This document shows positions 32,226 to 44,555 of a stretch of 64,000 nucleotides of DNA, in pieces. Numbering within the stretch: the first letter of the stretch is position 1; each line of letters begins with the position of its first letter. The stretch lies in contig OU964919.1 in assembly GCA_918807975.1 (NCBI GenBank), positions 29,395,824-29,459,823 of the forward strand. Direction: 5' to 3'. The notes under the pieces are model-generated. The model was not told the DNA's origin, searched no databases, and saw only the letters and a program-made list of their open reading frames with translations. Position numbers and translations under genes: made by a program. The DNA is from Aplidium turbinatum. Taxonomy: Eukaryota; Chordata; Ascidiacea; Aplousobranchia; Polyclinidae.

Positions 32226-33183
32226 CAACCAATGGCTTGACTCTTTACAAACATTTCTCTTGCAATTTCTGGGCAATGTGTTGTCACATGAAGTGTTGCG
32301 ATCGTGACTGGTGAACGTACTTTTATACGGTTTTAGCTAAAGTTTAGTGCATTTTATTTCATACCAAACGCTTGTTAATGTGATCTATTTTGTGTATTAT
32401 TTCTGTTTTTCTGCATATGGAAACACTTATTGTATCATAAATTCAGAGTAAAACAATGGTTTACACAAAAATGCTGCAACTGCAATGTAAATAAGTCAAA
32501 AAAGAATTACGTCACATATTCAAGGAATTTTGACGAATTATGCCAAAGAAAGCAAACTTTGAGGTCGGTGGGAGAGCACTTCCTCTTGTCGGATTCACTT
32601 CAAATTTTCACAGTGTCATTTTTTCATGAATCCTCCTCAAATGAGAGGGTGTGCAAACAAAAATAAAAAATTTCCATTTTTTTTGGCCACCCTAACGTGG
32701 GGAGTATCAACTTGGGAGGGTGCATGAGGTGGTTCTACAAATTAGGAAAGGGAAGCCTGTGGTTCGTAGAGCTAAAGTTGCCGTCTGCAACTATGATGAG
32801 AGTACGGGGAAAGTGAAAATAGACTATGTGTTGAGGGATATTTCGTGCCTCGCCCCGTAAAGAACGCTTAAGTGTTAGGGTTTGAGCCTGGTTCTGTCTG
32901 CGGTGGTTGACCCTTGTCTGAGCCCAGAACAGTCAGTTATTATCGCAACCATTGTATATCGCGTCATTTTAGCGTGTACCTATGGTACCAATTTCATGTA
33001 TTGTCGTGTATTATTTTTATTGCTGTTCATTCTTTATTGCATGCCCTTTGTATTTGCGTATTAACTTAAACGTGAGTGATTCAAACAATTGGTGTATTGT
33101 GTGTTTTTATTCATTGGCTCAAAATTGTCCTTAAATTCTTTTTTAATTATGCCATGTTAGACTGTCGTAACTAGGGGCCGCAA

Positions 33184-33690
33184 TGTTACGGACAATTTTC
33201 ATATCAAACGTCACATAGAACCGTTGTCTACTAAACCTGACGTCTTACGCCATGGACTGTTGCTAGAAAATAGCAAAGATTACATCATCGTTAAATCTTA
33301 AATTGCACAACCGTTTGCAGCTGCAGCATAACATTACCTCATCGTTAAATCTTTAATTACTTGAACAGGTGTAAGCCAAACTTGAGCAGGTGTGAGTCAG
33401 ACTTGAGCATGTGTGGGCCAGGCTTGAACAGGTGCTTGAGTAACTTATCACTGCCTATCATTATTACATCACAGTAACTGCTTACGTGCGTTTGAAATAT
33501 CGTAATTTATTCTCGTCATTTTAAAATTGTTGCTTGAAGAAGTTGGTCGCAAATTTAACTGTTTTGCTTAGTGCTTGCCAGCTGGACAAAATTTCCGTCG
33601 TTTATCCAAGTAATTTGTTTTGTAGTGGTTATTGAATGCTATTGAATACAATTTACCGTGAAGTAGAAAATTGTATTTTTCCATACCACC
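33184..33690 (+). mobile_element. Probable 3' LTR of the BEL/Pao fossil
   Basis: It starts TGTTACGGACAATTTTC shortly after the relic pol frame, a TGTTACGG start being usual for BEL/Pao LTRs. The right limit is uncertain and no second LTR is available for comparison. No 5-bp TSD could be checked. Confidence 0.4.
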
Positions 33691-33699
33691 TGGGGTAAG

Positions 33700-34029
33700 T
33701 GGTTAGGAGCACACCATCACATTGAAATTTTAACACTTTATTTAGTATGGCAAGCCTCGCCTAAATACCGATTTATGCGACAATCCGACTATTTTGTGTG
33801 AAAATCGACCCACCCTACTGCGTAGGCGCATCAGCAGTTTACAGAACACTTTGTGACTGACAGTCATTGCTAGGGCCATTTTTTAGGGTCCACGCCTTTT
33901 AGGCCCAGACAGTTAGGCACCGGTCAAATAGGCGCGCACACTGTGGCGTCAGGATATTTAGGTGCTGAGCACTGAGCACAGATATACAAGTGAGATAGGC
34001 CTATATATAAGCACTTGTTGACACTTACT
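33700..34029. other. Non-coding interval
   Basis: AT-rich sequence with no feature recognised. Confidence 0.35.
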
Positions 34030-34290
34030 GATTCATTTCAATTGGGTGGCGCCGATATTGTCCCTTGTCGATATCGTCCCACCGATATTGTCCCCTCATT
34101 TATCGGTATGCGCAATTATTTACGCCACCAGAAAAAGCGTCACATGCGGCGGGCTGTTGGATTTCAACTCGAGCGTTAATGCCGATATCGTCTCTGAGCG
34201 AGATTCGCAATTATTTACGCCGCCAGATAGAGCTTTATATGCGGCGGGCTGTTGGATTTCAGCTGGAGCGTTAATGCTCATGTGTACCAA
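34030..34290. repeat. Tandem repeat with CCGATAT(T/C)GTCCC words
   Basis: Three CCGATATNGTCCC-like words (34050-34095) precede a ~98-bp unit present twice (34108-34193 and 34206-34284) containing CGCAATTATTTACGCC and GCGGGCTGTTGGATTTCA. The CCGATATCGTCCC word recurs in inverted orientation at 47265-47325. The long open frames here are products of the duplication. Confidence 0.6.
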
Positions 34291-35256
34291 CGACGACGTT
34301 TCCTTTTGTTGGTTTTATTCCCGTAAACTATTGGTAACTTTATCATTGCTGTTGTTTTCCGACAAAGAAAAATAAATTTTATTCGACTACATTTCCAAAA
34401 TAAAAGTTGATCACTCATTATGATTTTTTTCAGATGCTTGCTAGGCTGAGTTAATCATTTTGTTTGTGATGAGAGCACAGTATAGGCTTACTGCACCACC
34501 AAGTACAGGCTATAAATTTGTTCACTTTCATTTAATTGTGTGTCAAAAAATACGCTATCGTGTAATAAGCCAAATACAAAAAAGTATGCTTTGAATTATG
34601 ATCAAGACATAAAAATAGCCCAGCCTAGTCTAAGCTACCGGTATAGGCCTAAGGCTGGGCTATATCCCTGATAGCGTGTACAAACAATCTTTTCTGTAAA
34701 GCTACACCAAATTCACAAATCAAACATCCAAATACACTAAATTTCTTATTTCAAATTATAACAAATCCAGTTTTTTTTTTAAATAAAAAAATCCTAAACT
34801 CCAGGCCTACAAAAAAATCAAGTTAATTAGGCTACTTCTGCTTGGTGTTGGTCTGCATTTAGGTAAAACAAAAAGCAGATTAGTTTTGGCATAAAAGATT
34901 AATTAGACCTATTGTTGTTTAAAGGTGCAAATTGAAATGAAATGGCCCTTCAGGTAGGCTATTAAGTGCTTTTCCAAATAAAAACACTGTCACGCAGTTG
35001 GTGGTTTGGCTTTTTGATAGTCACACTACGTTGCCCAGACAATACAAACGGTCACCCATAGCGCAGTGAAATTCGGAAACCAAAGTTAGAAGCAGTGGCG
35101 GCCAGTGGTGTAGTGTAGCTACCCATTGGATCTTGTTGATAAATCCAGGGGCGCATGTTGCTGAAGGGTGGCAAAATGTGATAATGTTTTAAACAAACAA
35201 AGACAGTCACCTTAATTTATTCTCAGACTCAGACTTCAATGGCCTAAGTTAACACT
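34291..35256. other. Non-coding interval
   Basis: AT-rich sequence without a paired repeat or coding frame. An isolated CAGTGGCGGCCAGTGG at 35094 resembles a hAT end but has no partner nearby. Confidence 0.35.
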
Positions 35257-35936
35257 GGTCTAAGCAGTCTTCGAAATTAGCCTCGGCAATCGGCAATTGC
35301 CGAGGCAGATGCATGAATGGCACATTAGCTTCGGTAATAAAAATGCCGAGGCCACACGTACACGAGCGCTTGTAAGGACCAAAGGACCACAAGATTACAA
35401 AAATAACCCTAATTTTCTTAGACCACACCAGACTAGGAGGTTGATTCAATCTTACTATTGCTTGATGTTTTTATTTGGGTTACTTTCTACTTCGCCGGCG
35501 CTTAGACACGTGCCCAGCTGGAAGAATTGAATATTTTATAGAAATATCACCCTATTTGCATTGATTCAACGCCAGTAGACGTCAAATTATTGTAAGCATT
35601 TACTCCTTATCGCGTTTTGCCTTCCGTTTTCTCGTCCAGCTGTATCAGAAACGATCGCACCTCTTTCACAACGAACCACACATCAACAGACGTCGAATAC
35701 ATGTAAGTAATAGGTTAACGCGTTAACCTTTAGAGTGAGCTTTGTTAATTGCGGTTTGTAATAGATGTCTGGTTGCGTAACAACAACATGTGCAATTTTA
35801 TGCGCTGACAATGCTCATGTGAACTGTAAAAAAGTTTGCAACCTTATAAATACTGGCTTAATTGTTACGCATAAGTTATTCTTTCATCGAATGCTTGTGC
35901 TTTACCAGTGTCATTGCCAATATAAATCGGTGTCCG

Positions 35937-36177
35937 ACAAATTGTTCGTAAGCAATTGTTCGTAAAGCAATTGTTCGTAAAACAATTGTTTGTAAAATTA
36001 ATTCTTCGTAAAACAATTCTTCCTAAAGTATTTTTTCGTGCATGCAGTTAAAATTTGATGTATACGAAGAAATGCTTTACAAAGAATTGTTTTACGGATT
36101 TAATTTTACGATAAACTGTTTACGAACAATTGTTTTACAAACAATTGCTTACGAACAATTGCTTACGAACAGTTTGC
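35937..36177. repeat. Palindrome of TTCGTAAAACAATTG units
   Basis: The left half repeats GCAATTGTTCGTAA about five times with changes; the right half is the inverse (TTACGAACAATTG...). The two halves are separated by a short centre near 36040. It is probably a small foldback MITE; no TSD was resolved. Confidence 0.6.
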
Positions 36178-36193
36178 CTATAACCTATAAATC

Positions 36194-36463
36194 ATGGTAA
36201 AGGAAGATACAGTTAAAAAGTGGAATTTACCTGCTATAGGTTATGAAACAGAGGGGACAGAAGGAAAAGTTAGTGTAGTATTTTGCAAAATTTGTAGAGA
36301 ATTTTATGACGAAAACAAATCAGAATTAGAAAAGCTACGGGGCCCAGTTAAAAAAGTAGTACAAAATTGGATAAATGGTACTTCGGCAGTAAAGAAAAGT
36401 AATGCTTTCGATCATATGACATCACGCGTTCATGAACGGGCAGTTTTGCGTCTACAAGCTTAA
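36194..36463 (+). CDS. hAT N-terminal zinc-finger exon (ZNF862/C17orf113-like)
   Basis: The frame encodes 89 residues. MVKEDTVKKWNLPAIG is followed by VSVVFCKICREFYDENKSEL (a CxxC pair), NWINGTSAVKKSNAFDHM and TSRVHERAVLRLQA, giving C-C...H...H spacing. This matches the N-terminal TTF/BED-type finger of hAT-derived proteins such as ZNF862 and C17orf113 (W.....C..C...Y......F..G......K...HM....H..A). A finger of this kind binds transposon ends in hAT proteins. It is an intact small frame that ends in TAA with no downstream transposase, so function is unlikely. Confidence 0.6.
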   Translation: MVKEDTVKKWNLPAIGYETEGTEGKVSVVFCKICREFYDENKSELEKLRGPVKKVVQNWINGTSAVKKSNAFDHMTSRVHERAVLRLQA

Positions 36464-36887
36464 GCTTCAAGCGTCTTAAGAAATGACTTCTTTGTCGTCA
36501 TTTGTTATTGGGCATTGTCGTTACGCAATACAACCGGTCGGGAAAATTAAATCGATTTGTGCTGACTCGAATGTTGAATCAACCCAAAATTAACATTCTC
36601 CCCCCCCCCATGAGTTATTTAACATAAATTAACGTAACAGCGTGCCTATCGCGTTGCTCGCTTCATCGCTACTTTTGGTATTATTACATCACAACAAATC
36701 AAACAATGCGGTCTTGATAGACTACTCTATTATATTTTTTGGTTCTCATTTTATATGTTGTGGTAGCCTACAATTTTTTCGTAATAAACGTTCACAGCAA
36801 TTGCCGAGGCAATTTCAACTTCTGCCGTTTGGCCTCGGCAACGTTTTTGCCGAAGTAAAAACATGCTAATTTCGAAGACTGTCTAAG

Positions 36888-39439
36888 TGCAGCCAAAAAA
36901 TTACACAAGTTATGCCTCTAATCTAAACTACTTTGCAACTTTTATAGATTGTGACTCATTATGTGATATTTGTGACTATAATGACAGGCCTACTCATGCT
37001 GTTGAAGTCATAATAGAATGTCGGTTGTAACTTGTGAGCTATAACAATGCTCTGTCAATTTAGCTTCGGTAGTTAAGTTTAGATTAGTTTTCATTTATTT
37101 CACTTTTGCGAAGAGACAGGAAGAGACCGTGAGGTCATCGAGTTAACTGTCACCTTTACCATCTGTCTGTGGTAGCTAGACGGGATTCCTTCGGGGTAGA
37201 TAGACGGGATTCCTCCTCAATTGAGGAGCAACGCAGTCTGCGATGGATACAGCGCCATGGGCTCCGTTGGAGGGGTGCTGCGGGGGTGATTACCCCCCTA
37301 CCAGTTAGAGTGGGGGTAACTAATGCAAAATTACTCCCCCCCCAATAATGTAGAGATAAAAATTTAATTTTTGACATTTTTTTATTTCTGTGTTTTATTT
37401 TCATTTTTTTATTTTGTTGCACAACTTTTGAGTATTTTTCTTGGAAACTCCGACTCGCAAGACAACGCCAAACTATGTATCCTGTCAAAAATAGACGCAT
37501 CACAATGCGCTATGTGTGACGTCATATTTTCTCACTGCTACAAACTATTTAGTTTCGTTTTTTTTAATACTCACAAACGAAATCTACTGCAGTTGCACTG
37601 TTTCAATGTCTTTTGGCGTTGAATCGTTGTAAAGCGGTGGCTTTTTTCACGGAGATAGCTTCTCTTCGCCTTTGTTTGAACCATGCGGGGCTTGGTGGTT
37701 TTGCCATGCCATGCGATTTTGCTGGTGGTGAGACGATGGGTGGCTTTAATTAATTGCAAGGGATAGCTGAGGCAAGGGACAGCTATTTGCTGAGTGAAAA
37801 GTCAAGTAAAACTTCTATTTATTTTTAAATACATGTAATACCATTTGTAAAATTCTGTTTTTTATTTTTTGTAAAATTCCGAGTTGAATATAGGCCTAGT
37901 ATTGACCTTAACACTTTTGACCTTTTAAATCTAACCTTTTAGCCTCTAAAGTGCAATATTTGGAGCATTTGAGCCAAGGAAGAATACTGAGAGGAATTTT
38001 TGCATACGTCCTCTCCCCTCTTCCAGTCAAAATTGTTTTGTGGCCGTGCTAACTACTGATATATAGCTAGCCTACTACATAATTTTTCATTCAGGCACGT
38101 TTTAAACCTTTCAAGGTTTTGCCACCTTTTCCCGTTCGTCAACGTGCTGGTAGGTCTATATCGATTTTTCTAGTTAGTATCTTTTTCGTCCCGGACGCGT
38201 TAATGACGAAAAATAAAATGATTGATTGATTGTCTCAAAACTTCAAAAAATGTGGCAAATGTTAAAGAGCTTTGCTCGCGATTTCAGATTCGTTGAAATA
38301 TTTTTTGATTTTAAATCGTGCTGTTGGGACATATTTAAAGAATACTTGTTTGAAAAGACAGTTGAAAGGGGAACAATTTAGCTGTTTTTTTGACAAAACC
38401 TTTGCAGTTGGCTAGGTGTAAAGCAAGTAGGCCTATCCCTATACGGGTAGTTGAATTAACAAGTGATTGATTAACAAGATAGTTGAAGTAACAAGTGAGC
38501 ATTCATTGAATATCCATAGCCTACCTGGTTGTAATAGTGCAATGCAGGTTGTCATAACAAAGTTTATTAAATTACTATATATATATGTGCCAATTGTCAT
38601 TTTACCATAAACAGAGATTATTTAAAATAAATAGAAGCCCTTCTATAGTCAGACGTAATAAAAGCCTTCGTATCCCCTTCTCTAGATATCCCTGTTTGAA
38701 ACGTAGGCCTATCTGTATGCACAGGAGAGTTTGATTCAGACGTTATTGTTATGCAATAAACTGTTGTATGGATAACAGCAGCTGCGTATCTTGATTTATG
38801 CTGGATAGCCGCTGGTTACGACACTTTACTTTGTGACGTCACAAACGTCGCACGCTCCCAAAATTTCAACTTAAAAGTAGGCTAATTAGGCCTATTTGCC
38901 TTTGAGGTCAGATCTTCACATTATTTCTATTAAGTTGATGAATGAAATAACTGGACGAAAGGCCGAAGACCTGAGCTTGGCAAATTTTTATTCCATATTT
39001 ATAAGCTTTAATATTGCATAATAAAGTATTCTACTTAGATTGAATAAAAAATTTTATTACTTTATTTAAAGGAAAATACATGTTAATTTAAGCAACACTA
39101 AGTCACAAATCAGACATTTATAAGAAAAAAAGAAAGAACAAACACTGAGAACAAAGAAATAACACTAACTCACAAATCAAACATTTATAGGAGGATGCAT
39201 TCAGAAACCATTGGCTTCATCGTTTCATTGAAGTCAATAGAATAATGACGCAATAAACGTCAAACATTATTCCTTAACTAAAGAATTTCTCAAGCTATGC
39301 GCGATATTTTACTCAACCTAATAAGCTAAAAAAATTAAGATATATATTAAAAGAAGCCTCGAGTTAAAGCACAGTTATGCTTTTTGGGACGGAATTATTT
39401 CATAATTTTGCATCAGGTTGGAGTTAATTTTGAAAATTT
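36888..39439. other. Long interval without recognised genes
   Basis: AT-rich DNA. Small items only: a repeated word TAGACGGGATTCCT (37178-37214), C-rich runs at 37290-37345, and a ~70-bp direct duplication containing TCACAAATCAGACATTTATA near 39100-39190. Open frames here lack protein-like composition. Confidence 0.4.
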
Positions 39440-39545
39440 CACTAAAGTAAAATTCCGGGACATTTTGCTAACCGGGACGGGACACCGGGACAGACGTTTA
39501 AACCGGGACTGTCCCGGCCAAACCGGGACGTATGGTAGGTCTAGG
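39440..39545. repeat. CCGGGAC repeat cluster, possible transposon end
   Basis: CCGGGAC occurs about six times within 100 bp, including the inverted pair GGGACTGTCCCGG, and the stretch ends ACCGGGACGTATGGTAGGT. Such 'CGGGACGTATGG' termini occur on some DNA transposons, but no partner end was found in this window. Confidence 0.4.
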
Positions 39546-40733
39546 TATAACCCAATTGAATTAAATTAATGCCAGGCGGAAAAACTGAGTTAGGCCTGCT
39601 GGTACTCGTTCTGTGGTAAAGTCCCGACTCCCGAGTTTAGATTTGCAAAGCATTCCGAATGCCTCCTCCCCCCTGAAGAAATTCCGCGTACGCTTGTGGG
39701 CCTATATTACCAGATAACGTACCACACTTGTAAAAAAAACATAGGCTAACAACTAGTCATTTTTAAATCATTGAAAGCTATTGGCATGACAATTGCTACA
39801 TGATAAAGTTGACGTTTTTTGGCTGTTTCTGTGCTTTTTACTCTTATACTAGGATAGATATGTGTGCTTTCAGTGGGTTACGTTGGACTTGTCAAAATAA
39901 ATGTTCACGAAAACAAACTGAGTGGTGACTAGAGGAACATGAAATCTACATTCCTCGGACGAAAGAGCAGTGCAAAATTCATTAGTAGTCAGCACCAGGG
40001 ATGCCAGCGACAACTTCCAATAAACTTAGATTGTGTGCTAAAAAAAACCCAGATGAGGCAAAAAAAAAACAGGTCCAGAGAATATGTAGTAAAGCGGTTA
40101 AAAAAAACCTGCGTGTGCTTTTAGCACCATTTTAAATCATTACACAGAAACCTCAGAAAACTGCAAATTTAACGCGTATATATAATTATACAATATACCG
40201 GTAGCCTACATGTTTATGTTGGTATGGTAGTTAATATATGTAAAAATGGAATATAACTATATACAAAAACAAGAGCTTGGTAGGCCTATATGGGCTCACA
40301 GCAAAGATCTTGCCTCAAAATTGCCTTTATGGTAAAGCGTCTACCGTCTAGCTAGCAAGGTTGAGTGTGTGTTTAACCAAAATTTTTAAAACTGACTAGA
40401 TGTATGAGTGTATAGGCTAGCCATTAAGATTAGTTTTGACTTTTGAACAAAACTTTTTGCTGTGTGAGTTGTAGACTGCGGCTGAGGAGAATCATCATGC
40501 CTGCTTACAGTTTGGTGTAGGCCTACAACTAACTTGGTTCTTAGCAATAAACCCTGCTTAGCCTTTTTCAATTGAACGTTGAAAAGAATAACTCAAATTC
40601 AAAATAAATAAATGTTCAGTAACACAAATAGCTGTACTACTCCAATTTTTAGTCATCCACATTTTCATAAAGTTAGATCATTTCTTCAGCATCCTGTACC
40701 TCACTGACTGCAGCAGCTGATGCAAGTGTTGCA
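39546..40733. other. Non-coding interval
   Basis: AT-rich, no feature recognised; the open frames are short and of low-complexity composition. Confidence 0.35.
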
Positions 40734-40741
40734 GTGTGGAC

Positions 40742-42497
40742 CAGTGGCGGCTCGTGGTCTCAAAACATGGGGGGGCTGCATCAACCAGTAGGCTAACCTA
40801 ATATAAATAATTATAAACCTGTATCGGACTGAGGTATAAATGCACTGAGTTAAGGTTAGTAACACAGTAACATGTTCTTTTAATTGGCTGTCGTTTAATG
40901 TTTTTATCATTTAAAGTAAACTTTTGATAATGGCTTGAATGTGGTCAAGTTTAGGTGGTCACCAGATGGAGCTAGTACTATTTTGGGACTTGGTATTAAC
41001 TTAGTTGGTTAGATCTATGCTTGTGCTTTCCAACGATAGCAAATTTGTTGAAATTGAACAACAAATGAATAAATGGGAGACAATTTCCTTCAGGTGCTTT
41101 TCAGTGCCTTTCCACCCCGTACTTCCTCCTTTATAATAGTCTATTCCAACCTGTGTGACGTACATGACGTCATCAAAGAGCACCAATAATTACAGTAATT
41201 GGCTTTACTTTATGTAGCGGACGCTGCTTTCAGCATATCCACCCATACACAGCCATCAGTGGGATGGCAACATTCCTGGGCAAAGTCGGCAAGGAATGAT
41301 AGGACACGAGGTCGATTACGCTGCTGTATTGTTTACTAACTCAACTCAGAAGATCAATGCTTGCTCACAACGTAATTGTTTATAGTTTTTAATCTTCGAT
41401 CCAGCAACACAGAAAGTAAAGGAAAACACCGGAATATTAAAGCTCCACCACCAACAACTGGATACGAAATGTCGTCGCTGCTACATTAACAATAAACTGA
41501 TCCAAACGTCATCCTGGCAGTGCCAAAAATAGAAAACGGTAGCAACAACGAAACTGATATATTGCTTTAGAATTACCAAGACTGATTTCTTGATACTGGT
41601 TTTAAGTTCTGACTTTTGATATTGCATTCAACTGATTTCCATATTGAAGGAACCGACTTTTCATATTGAACAAAAACTCAACAAACTATTGATTTTCACA
41701 TAGCAAAAACTTAACACACTCTGATTTTTACATGTTGCAGAACTCTACAAAAGACTAAATTTCACATAGCAAACGACTGATTGATTTAAAATCATGAGCT
41801 TAACTTCTTTAAGAAGGTACTAGTGTGAGATTGCGAGTTTTACATATGATCACACAACGCAACACGACTGCAATTCTACATAACGATGAACCAAGGTAGG
41901 AATTCGGCATAGTGACGTTGATTACAGAAGTTGAATTCCCGATTGCTGAATTGAATTCCCGAGACGTGCAGTTATGCGCTCAAGGCGGAGTTCTGGAAGA
42001 TTCTAGTGACGTGTACGTGTGACGTCAGAGACGACAGAGCTCTCTGGCGCTACACTTTACATCAAAACTAGTCTGTCTCGGTGACTTCTCAAAACACAGA
42101 TCAAGTAAAGTAACCTACGATCCCTTTACCTAATCACCGATAGCTTCCACACGCTTAAACTAAAGATTTACGAGAACCAAAGTTGGAATCCCTGACCAGG
42201 GTCTGTTTTATTTGCAGTCCCCACAGCGCTTGTTCAGTGATGCTAGAAAACTTTTTTCTGAAAAACTACGTCATAAAAAAAGAACAAGCAACACCGGGTC
42301 TGCAGAATTTGCAGACCCAGAGTTGCCAAATAATTTTTGTAACACAAATTTTTAATATTAAGAGTTTTTTTAATTTTTCAAGCGAAATAAATTTAAAAAA
42401 ACATGGCAAAACTATCTATATGTAATATAATTCACATATGCACAAAAATGTTGGGGGGGGCTGCAGTCTCGCAGTCCCTTATGATGAGCCGCCACTG
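40742..42497. mobile_element. hAT element with CAGTGGCGGCTC ends
   Basis: CAGTGGCGGCTCGTGG and the inverse GAGCCGCCACTG, each followed inward by a GGGGGGGCTGC stretch, are flanked by GTGTGGAC on both sides (40734-40741 and 42498-42505), a perfect 8-bp TSD. No transposase frame is present. Most of its interior is a solo LTR (41213-42055). Without that, it is a MITE-like copy of about 0.9 kb. Confidence 0.85.
41213..42055. mobile_element. Solo LTR fossil
   Basis: It begins TGTAGCGGACG and ends GGCGCTACA (TG...CA with short inverted ends), flanked by CTTTA on both sides, a perfect 5-bp TSD as expected of Gypsy or BEL/Pao elements. At 843 bp with no internal region, it is a solo LTR left by recombination. 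A related but diverged LTR lies at 42956-47259. Because it sits inside the hAT at 40742-42497 it is younger than that element. Confidence 0.75.
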
Positions 42498-42505
42498 GTG
42501 TGGAC

Positions 42506-42955
42506 CATTTATCGAGGATCCCAATGCCTTAATACCGAGTAAGCTCTGTACAAAGTTAAAAACCAAAAAAGCCTAGATTTACCTAAATTCGAAAAAAAAA
42601 CTTAAAACAGTCAGTCAGTCAGTCAGTTCATTTATTCATTAAACCCAGATGTTGTCATTAAACCCAGATGTTGTCAAAAAACTTGTTCGATCCTATTACT
42701 GCTTCCAAAAAAATTCTAATCACACTTTCATTTGGCTTTTCATTGCAGCCTGATTTCAAAAATACGTCTGGTATCTCAAGCGCCAGTGCTTTCTTCCTTG
42801 CTTAGAACTATTTGAAAGGTATACATTTGAATACAATAAAGGGAATTTCTAATGTGGAGGATTTTTACCTACATTGACTGCATTGTTAAATAGGCAAAAA
42901 GCTGAGCTTCTGGCAACACTGCTCTCAAGGGACAATTTCGACATGGGGACGACAT
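42506..42955. other. Non-coding interval with CAGT and short direct repeats
   Basis: A (CAGT)n run near 42610 and a 21-bp tandem duplication containing AACCCAGATGTTGTCA (42644-42680). The last 30 bp (GGGACAATTTCGACATGGGG) relate to the GGGACGATATCGG words found at 47265-47325. Confidence 0.45.
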
Positions 42956-44297
42956 TGTAGCGGACGCGTCGGTTAGTGCGCGCGCTCATATGCTGCCGTC
43001 CGTGCTGACGGCGACATTCCTGGGCAGCACGAGATTGGGGCTGGCAAGGAATGACCAGGACACGATGGTCTTCACTGTCTATTTTACTAACTGGCTTGAC
43101 AGCTAATGCTTGACTACGAGAGTGAATTATTCAAGGCTCCGTCGTTTATTAATCGATCCACTATTTTCAGGAGAACAGAGATTTAAACATAGCGAACTAA
43201 GAACACCGAACTTTCAAAGAATAGAACTTCAACTTGCAGAAATCAAATAGCCAACTTGGTTGCAACCAGAAAATAATAGCGAACTTTCTTGAATCGTCTC
43301 GAATAGTATAGTAAAGTCTAGTAAAGTTGAATAGTAAAGTACAGTACAGTGAAGTCTAGTATTGGTTTAGTAGTACAGTAAAGGATCATGGTTGCCGTTA
43401 CTTAAAAAGCACTCTAGCTTAATTGGAAAGGCGCAATCTACAGGCATTGCCAATTCTACATACGATCATTTAACATTAGGGTCATTCCATGTCAGTTGGA
43501 CCAGGGCACCAAACCCACCATCTCAGATTTTGATGAAACTTGGTTATCTGGTAGAACTTTTGGCACTGATCACAAAAAACTAAATTTTTTGATAATCGGA
43601 CAAGTATCGACGAAGTTATGACCTTCCAAAGTTGGCCATTTTGGTGGTCACTCAAGCGGAACAAAATCAAGTCAAATTGAGGGGGTTATTTCCATGCAGC
43701 ATAACTCTTGTGTTAAACCCTTTTTTCAAATGAATTTTGCTCACATTGGACAAACAAAGTCCATTTTACCCAAAAACAATGAAACAACCCATATAACCCC
43801 CGGAGTTGACCTTTAACCCCGCATTTTGGCAAAATTGGGTCAAAAAATCATTCACGCGTGACCGAATTTTATCCGCTTATAACTTGTCGTGCTCATGTAA
43901 TACCGGTATTGTTACATGTGATACATCATTTGAAAGGTCTTGATGAGCGGATTCAGAATCCAAACTAATATTTGTGGTTTATTGAATGCTTTGAATCTTA
44001 AAGTTGCAATAGTGAAATGTCTCAAAAAATCAATTTTTCAGAAATTTTAGCAAAATAATTGATCACCTGTTGCTAGGCTAGCCTAGGCTGTCTGCTCTTC
44101 CGGTAAAAAATTGAACACATTACTAAATAGCTGAAAGTAATTTATACCGGCGGCACCTGAAATATTATATTAAACATTTATATTTTGGTACCGGTATTAG
44201 CTAGAAAAGAGTCAGACCTGCTGGTAATAGGTGGCCTACTTTGCCATTTAGCTTAAAGGCCCATCGAGGACTCATTTTTCCAAGTAGCCCAAAAAAT

Positions 44298-44555
44298 TCC
44301 AAAAATGGTGGTACATCGGCATGAGTGAACAATTTGATGCTGACAGCAGTGATATTTTAGCTAACTTTATGCATCCTAATGGGCCATCTTACTGGCCAAA
44401 ACAAGACAAATGTTGGGTTCGGTTTCTTTGCGGCATATTCTGTGTGTAATTGATGTTCCCCATTTAACTACAAGCCGAGGTTTATATCAATTATCTGGTG
44501 CAAGCAAAAAAAAGATCGACACTGCATGGGACAAATTCATTGCTAAAAATTAGTA
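44298..44555 (+). pseudogene. FMHPxGP/WP-domain relic inside the long-TIR element
   Basis: Plus-strand frames read EQFDADSSDILANFMHPNGP, SYWPKQDKCWVRF, then after a frame change LRHILCVIDVPHLTTSRGLY and ASKKKIDTAWDKFIAKN. The FMHP.GP...WP...D.CW motif followed by IL..I..P and GR.Y is found at the C-terminus of uncharacterised transposon-linked proteins of invertebrates. Only this terminal domain is visible. Similar pieces occur at 740-1260 and 57890-58092. Confidence 0.4.

Larger units (their letters stand above)
29737..32694. mobile_element. hAT-like TAGGG-family transposon, copy 3 (head-to-head)
   Basis: TAGGGTGGCC and GGCCACCCTA ends with ACGTGGGG on both flanks (29729-29736, 32695-32702), a perfect 8-bp TSD. 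Inverted arms of roughly 600-700 bp extend inward and contain the transposase C-terminus in both (minus near 30206-30370, plus near 32080-32220). A ~100-bp-arm hairpin (31404-31618) lies at the centre. The left half carries the N-terminal to catalytic region on the minus strand; the right half carries the C-terminal half on the plus strand. Both halves read outward. The element inserted into a BEL/Pao fossil. Confidence 0.85.
28530..33183 (+). mobile_element. BEL/Pao LTR retrotransposon fossil, internal region
   Basis: Plus-strand relics of a BEL/Pao pol gene occur in order: the start of reverse transcriptase (28530-28881, then 29275-29345), and the C-terminal end of integrase with the following domain (about 29400-29736 and 32703-32867). 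Gag, protease, RNase H and most of integrase are missing. Two other elements interrupt it, one at 28882-29267 and a hAT-like element at 29737-32694 with a perfect 8-bp TSD. It is broken in several ways and is clearly inactive. A probable 3' LTR begins near 33184. The 5' LTR was not found. Divergence cannot be dated without an LTR pair; it is older than both insertions. Confidence 0.75.
35265..36880. mobile_element. hAT element with CAGTCTTCGAAATTAGC ends
   Basis: CAGTCTTCGAAATTAGCCTC on the left and the inverse GCTAATTTCGAAGACT on the right, with CTCGGCAA-rich subterminal repeats on both sides. GTCTAAG flanks both ends (35258-35264, 36881-36887), a 7-bp match or 8 bp with one mismatch. It contains one zinc-finger exon (36194-36463) but no catalytic domain, so it is a deleted copy. 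A separate ~240-bp palindrome (35937-36177) lies inside. Confidence 0.65.

Noticed and set aside
34046-34375. 109-codon frame containing a repeated GGLLDF/GGCWIS stretch
   Set aside because: The repetition comes from a ~98-bp DNA tandem duplication; no protein motif is visible.
35094-35110. hAT end CAGTGGCGGCCAGTGG
   Set aside because: No inverted partner or TSD was found nearby; a single 16-bp match is not enough.
35937-36177. CRISPR-like array of TTCGTAAAACAATTG units
   Set aside because: Units are degenerate, arranged as a palindrome without unique spacers, and the genome is eukaryotic.
38550-38822. Possible LTR (TGTCATAAC...GGTTACGACA, with AATAAA words)
   Set aside because: The flanking 5-mers do not match, no related LTR was found and no internal region follows; evidence is too thin.
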